From a virus: a DNA stretch of 21,512 bases. Below are positions 19,250 to 21,512 of the stretch, in pieces. The notes under the pieces were generated by a model, which saw only the letters and a program-made list of their open reading frames with translations, was not told where the DNA came from and searched no databases. The DNA lies in IMG/VR virus record IMGVR_UViG_3300050821_012676, positions 1 through 21,512 of that record. One strand, given 5' to 3'. The translations under genes were made by a program, and so were the position numbers. Every line of letters begins with the position of its first letter. Within the stretch, counting starts at the first letter, position 1.

Positions 19250-19264
19250 AAGGAATACAAACAT
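19250..19264 (+). promoter_or_regulatory. Leader AAGGAATACAAACAT at the start of the 143-aa gene
   Basis: The leader contains AAGGA and ends inside the ATG at 19263. It is identical over 15 bases to 16057-16071 and over 13 bases to the leader of the gene starting at 13512 on the other strand. Confidence 0.55.
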
Positions 19265-19694
19265 GGATTTAGCAACTGTAGCAGCGTTTGCGTCTGCGGT
19301 AATTTCTGCACTTACATTCCTAGCATATAGAAAAGACAAGAGGTTCGAGCTCCTAAGCAAGAGAATGGATGCCTCTGAAGAGGGGGCGGATGAAAGATTT
19401 TGGAAGCTAGAGGATAAGATAGACGGAAATACTGCTATCTTGGAAATGAACATCACCCAAGAAATTATCAAGCTTGAGCACAATTCAAACCGTCACTTAG
19501 AGAACCATCTACATAGGATAAATGAAAGGCTTGAACGGATGGGCAAAGACTTATCGGAAGTTAAAGATAGGCTGACATTCCTTGAAGCATTCATGTTCTT
19601 CAATGAAGAAGTAGCTGCGCCTCAAACGAGGAGTGAGTCTGCAAAGAAGATGTGGCAGAGAAGACGTGGTAAACAAATTGAAGATCAGGGGTAA
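19263..19694 (+). CDS. Membrane-anchored coiled-coil protein (143 aa)
   Basis: A short N-terminal membrane segment (residues 2-21, DLATVAAFASAVISALTFLA) is followed by a basic stop-transfer sequence (YRKDKR). A long charged helix then has heptad-like spacing (LSKRMDASEEGADERFWKLE, later LENHLHRINERLERMGKDL) and a short basic tail. It would sit in the cytoplasmic membrane with a cytoplasmic coiled coil. The family is not recognised. Possible roles include anchoring phage replication complexes or superinfection exclusion; neither is shown. Its start uses the AGGAATACAAACA leader. Confidence 0.6.
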   Translation: MDLATVAAFASAVISALTFLAYRKDKRFELLSKRMDASEEGADERFWKLEDKIDGNTAILEMNITQEIIKLEHNSNRHLENHLHRINERLERMGKDLSEVKDRLTFLEAFMFFNEEVAAPQTRSESAKKMWQRRRGKQIEDQG

Positions 19695-19695
19695 A

Positions 19696-19905
19696 ATGAA
19701 AACGCAAAAAGACATCAACGATGAGGCAAGGAATATTCTAAATAGACTAGCTGCGTCTCATTATTCCAATACGGAAACTGTGAGTGTCATTTCCTGCGCT
19801 CTTGCCATGAAGGGACTGGAATGTGGAATTGATCTCCAAGATTTCAAGGGAATCCAAGATTTATTATTGAAATACTACGAGATCTTTTTAGAGAAAATAG
19901 AATGA
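19696..19905 (+). CDS. Small helical protein (69 aa)
   Basis: The ATG at 19696 follows the upstream stop by one base and has AGGGG in range; an earlier in-frame ATG at 19633 lies inside the previous gene and is not favoured. The product is alpha-helical (DEARNILNRLAASHYSNTET, then LQDFKGIQDLLLKYYEIFLE). The part around GIDLQDFKGI loosely resembles GFSLQEFSEI of the protein at 20807, so it may be a distant member of the same small family. The stop overlaps the next start by 4 bp. Confidence 0.6.
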   Translation: MKTQKDINDEARNILNRLAASHYSNTETVSVISCALAMKGLECGIDLQDFKGIQDLLLKYYEIFLEKIE

Positions 19906-20090
19906 CGATTAAAGACGAAAAATTAGCACTTAATATAAAAGTAACACCTTTAAACTCAGAATATGATAAAATTATCACCGCAGCACTGCTAGAATTCGGA
20001 TCTTGCAATTCAATATATCTCATGAGAAAGCTAAAGGTCACACACTTAATGGCTAAACAATTGATTAATACATATTGTTGTTTAACATAA
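19902..20090 (+). CDS. Small winged-helix protein resembling the FtsK gamma domain (62 aa)
   Basis: Residues 20-58 (EYDKIITAALLEFGSCNSIY then LMRKLKVTHLMAKQLINTY) resemble the FtsK gamma motif, in which a helix, a short S-x-x-L-Q-R-x-L-x-I-x-Y-x-x-A-x-x-L-I signature and a wing bind specific DNA octamers. Key matches are I/L at the helix, RKLKV and the A-x-x-LI ending. If real, it might bind DNA directly as a regulator. Only the DNA-binding domain is present. The start overlaps the upstream stop (ATGA). Confidence 0.5.
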   Translation: MTIKDEKLALNIKVTPLNSEYDKIITAALLEFGSCNSIYLMRKLKVTHLMAKQLINTYCCLT

Positions 20091-20145
20091 TGGGTATTAT
20101 CAGACTATAAAGGGAAAAGTGTAAAAAGACGGGTTAACATTCAAA

Positions 20146-20328
20146 ATGTATTTAGAGGCTCTGTGGGCAGTAGTAGAAGAAAATGGAAACTATCAAGTCA
20201 AGAAAATGAGCGATATTCTTAGGAAGGCGAGACTCGAGGGTCCAGTTAAAGAAAACCTGCGCCTTTTCCTCTCATACGAAAGCGCTATGCAGCATTACGA
20301 AGAATTAAACATTAGGACAGAAAAATGA
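20146..20328 (+). CDS. Small hypothetical protein (60 aa)
   Basis: The product is charged and helical (QVKKMSDILRKARLEGPVKE then LRLFLSYESAMQHYEEL). No clear ribosome binding site precedes the ATG, and 55 bases without a gene separate it from the upstream stop, so a separate promoter there is possible but not visible. The stop overlaps the next start by 4 bp, supporting a real gene. No family is recognised. Confidence 0.5.
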   Translation: MYLEALWAVVEENGNYQVKKMSDILRKARLEGPVKENLRLFLSYESAMQHYEELNIRTEK

Positions 20329-20810
20329 AAAAATACGATACAGACTTCTTCGAAGAACATGCTTGTAGAGGAGCGTTAACCGTAACTTGGTTAACTTCTG
20401 GAGGCACTGAATTTTGGCTGATATTTAATACAGACCCAAAAAGAGTTACGTGGATCGAATATTGTCCATATTGTGGGTATCGTCCCCCCAATCTAAGAGA
20501 GGATTGGGGAAATTCTACTAAACAACTTCTTAAAAAGATGCAGGAAGAACAACACATGGAAAAAATGACAAAATACGGCGAACTAGAAAAAGACGATCCA
20601 GAAAAGCAGGCTCTGGATGTGAGTGACGCAATATTGCAGGTTCTTTCCGAAATACAAGTCTCCGACAGCGTACGCCAAGCAGCCCTGGGAGCAGCCTGGT
20701 TCATTCTATGCTCTGAAACGGGAATGACTCCTGATCGATTTTCTTTGATATGTTTCAATATGGGAGAAAAGTACAAACGTAAGTACCTAGCAATAGCGGA
20801 ATTAAAATGA
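20325..20810 (+). CDS. Two-part protein: small CxxC domain fused to a helical domain paralogous to the next gene (161 aa)
   Basis: Residues 1-60 resemble a small phage protein with C14 and a CPYCGYRPP zinc-like element at 47-55. Residues 98-155 (QVSDSVRQAALGAAWFILCS, then GMTPDRFSLIC) match the next gene's TNIAQAALGSSWYRMCRAMG and FSLQEFSEIC. An in-frame ATG at 20556 (residue 78) is preceded by AGGAAG, so an 84-residue C-terminal product of nearly the same length as the next gene could also be made. It overlaps both neighbours by 4 bp. Function is unknown; the C-terminal domain is probably helical. Confidence 0.6.
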   Translation: MKKYDTDFFEEHACRGALTVTWLTSGGTEFWLIFNTDPKRVTWIEYCPYCGYRPPNLREDWGNSTKQLLKKMQEEQHMEKMTKYGELEKDDPEKQALDVSDAILQVLSEIQVSDSVRQAALGAAWFILCSETGMTPDRFSLICFNMGEKYKRKYLAIAELK

Positions 20811-21043
20811 TAGATGTAGACATGATAGCTAAACTCAAGTCATCAGAGGATGCGCACGATTTAGGCGACTTCTTGATTGTGTTCCTTATGAAAGCAGAAT
20901 GTCCAACGAATATAGCTCAAGCGGCCCTAGGGTCGTCCTGGTATCGCATGTGCCGTGCAATGGGATTCTCATTGCAGGAGTTTTCAGAGATTTGCGATGA
21001 GCTGAAGATACAATATAAAGAAGATTGGGGAGATGGACAATAA
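20807..21043 (+). CDS. Small helical protein, paralogue of the preceding C-terminal domain (78 aa)
   Basis: The shared core QAALG-[AS]-[AS]-W-[FY]-x-x-C-x-x-x-G-[MF]-[TS]-x-x-x-FS-x-IC is located near residues 39-64. The rest is acidic and helical. The start overlaps the upstream stop (ATGA). The gene arose most likely by tandem duplication of a single cistron. The function is not known; neither protein has catalytic residues that can be named. Confidence 0.6.
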   Translation: MIDVDMIAKLKSSEDAHDLGDFLIVFLMKAECPTNIAQAALGSSWYRMCRAMGFSLQEFSEICDELKIQYKEDWGDGQ

Positions 21044-21341
21044 AGAACTGCTTTGGTGCGTCGAGTTTGACTTGGACGGAGACTTCAGGGATGAAAAATC
21101 CTGGTACATAAACAAGACTTCATATGCGATTTCAGAGAACAAGAAACATGGAGCCTCAAGAAGAAGAAGCATGGTGTGGGTGTGCGCTTCCTTGGAAGAG
21201 GCAACAACTGCATCCGCCCTCATGCGCCTCGCCTACCCCTATGAAGATGCTGAAGAAAGTTCTACCGATCAATATCAAAAGGAAAGTGAGAATGATGCTG
21301 AAAATATGCACGAAGTGCCACCAAGAGAAACAACACTTTGA
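21033..21341 (+). CDS. Small hypothetical protein (102 aa)
   Basis: The start overlaps the upstream gene by 11 bp. The N-terminal half is beta/aromatic (ELLWCVEFDLDGDFRDEKSW then WVCASLEEA), and the last 35 residues are acidic and low in complexity. No family is recognised. The final 50 bp are shared in another frame with the downstream zinc-finger gene, so the exact end of selection on this frame is unclear. Confidence 0.5.
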   Translation: MDNKELLWCVEFDLDGDFRDEKSWYINKTSYAISENKKHGASRRRSMVWVCASLEEATTASALMRLAYPYEDAEESSTDQYQKESENDAENMHEVPPRETTL

Positions 21342-21486
21342 GTTTTCATGGCGAATGCGTCTAGGAGAGTATGGGGATGTGTGCAGGAAGTGCAACAACA
21401 AGAGAACTGGCAACGCTGAGAACAAAAAGATCCGCACAAAGATGCGCGAGGACGTTTGCTTCACATATAAAACCATGCTAAAATAG
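21292..21486 (+). CDS. Zinc-finger protein with two CxxC pairs (64 aa)
   Basis: The frame is longer upstream, but its N-terminal part is only the shadow of the previous gene. The ATG at 21292 has AAAGGAAA in range and opens directly into MMLKICTKCHQEKQHFEFSW. CTKC and CRKC (about residues 6-9 and 32-35) bind zinc; KxxxxFxxxxxxxxGxxxxCxxCxN is the pattern of a small zinc finger common in phages and in HNH-associated proteins, though no HNH residues follow. A DNA-binding role is likely. Confidence 0.6.
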   Translation: MMLKICTKCHQEKQHFEFSWRMRLGEYGDVCRKCNNKRTGNAENKKIRTKMREDVCFTYKTMLK

Positions 21487-21495
21487 AGACTGGGT

Positions 21496-21512
21496 ATGCC
21501 TGACATAATCAT
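21496..21512 (+). CDS. Possible start of a further gene, cut by the window end
   Basis: ATG at 21496 follows the zinc-finger stop by nine bases and reads MPDII to the window end. No strong ribosome binding site is visible. Only five codons are available, so the gene cannot be named. Confidence 0.25.

Noticed and set aside
1-21512. tRNA genes, insertion sequences, integrase and attachment site
   Set aside because: No tRNA-like T-arm/anticodon layout, no transposase motifs, no tyrosine or serine recombinase and no paired direct repeats at plausible positions were seen by eye. A tRNAscan or att search was not possible.

Overview
The window is a stretch of a tailed double-stranded DNA bacteriophage (Caudoviricetes) or closely related prophage. 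The evidence is a block of virion and tail-fibre genes, holin-like membrane genes, a replication initiator, an ERF annealing protein paired with a YqaJ-type exonuclease, a RusA resolvase, a Cro-like regulator and many tiny overlapping genes. Most starts have good AGGAG-type ribosome binding sites, so the host is a bacterium, but nothing identifies it further. No integrase, terminase, capsid, polymerase or endolysin gene lies in the window. Lifestyle is therefore open, although the Cro-like and excisionase-like proteins are compatible with a temperate phage.

Layout. (1) 1-4555, plus strand: the end of a large tail protein with two FCCH-like repeats, a small tail-associated protein, a glycine-zipper protein and two helical proteins that could be ejected with the DNA. 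(2) 5752-4552, minus strand: a small HTH protein, then a membrane cassette (coiled-coil membrane protein, holin-like protein, and mini-proteins of 54 and 22 residues). (3) 5837-11929, plus: the receptor-binding block, with a 916-residue repetitive fibre, four small or medium fibre proteins and a beta-helix spike with a C-terminal tip domain. (4) 11926-13875: mixed strands, with very small membrane peptides, a lipoprotein, a DUF551-like protein and an unidentified 252-residue protein. (5) 15007-13872, minus: replication initiator and zinc-ribbon protein. Three 22-bp iterons inside the initiator gene look like the replication origin. Divergent from it is a probable structured non-coding RNA, a terminator and two overlapping plus-strand genes. 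(6) 18134-16142, minus: five-gene recombination operon with overlapping genes, closed by a terminator. (7) 18366-21512, plus: early operon running from a Cro-like regulator and RusA through several small unknown genes to a zinc-finger protein.

The most notable signals are not gene calls. They are: the lambda-like iteron origin whose 22-bp period is out of phase with the codons; a roughly 130-nt RNA candidate with nested long-range stems beside it; two plus-strand genes in which domains normally made separately are joined in frame while keeping an internal Shine-Dalgarno and ATG; and a repeated start-codon leader, AGGAATACAAACA. All functional statements come from reading the sequence and remembered family features. 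No database search was run.
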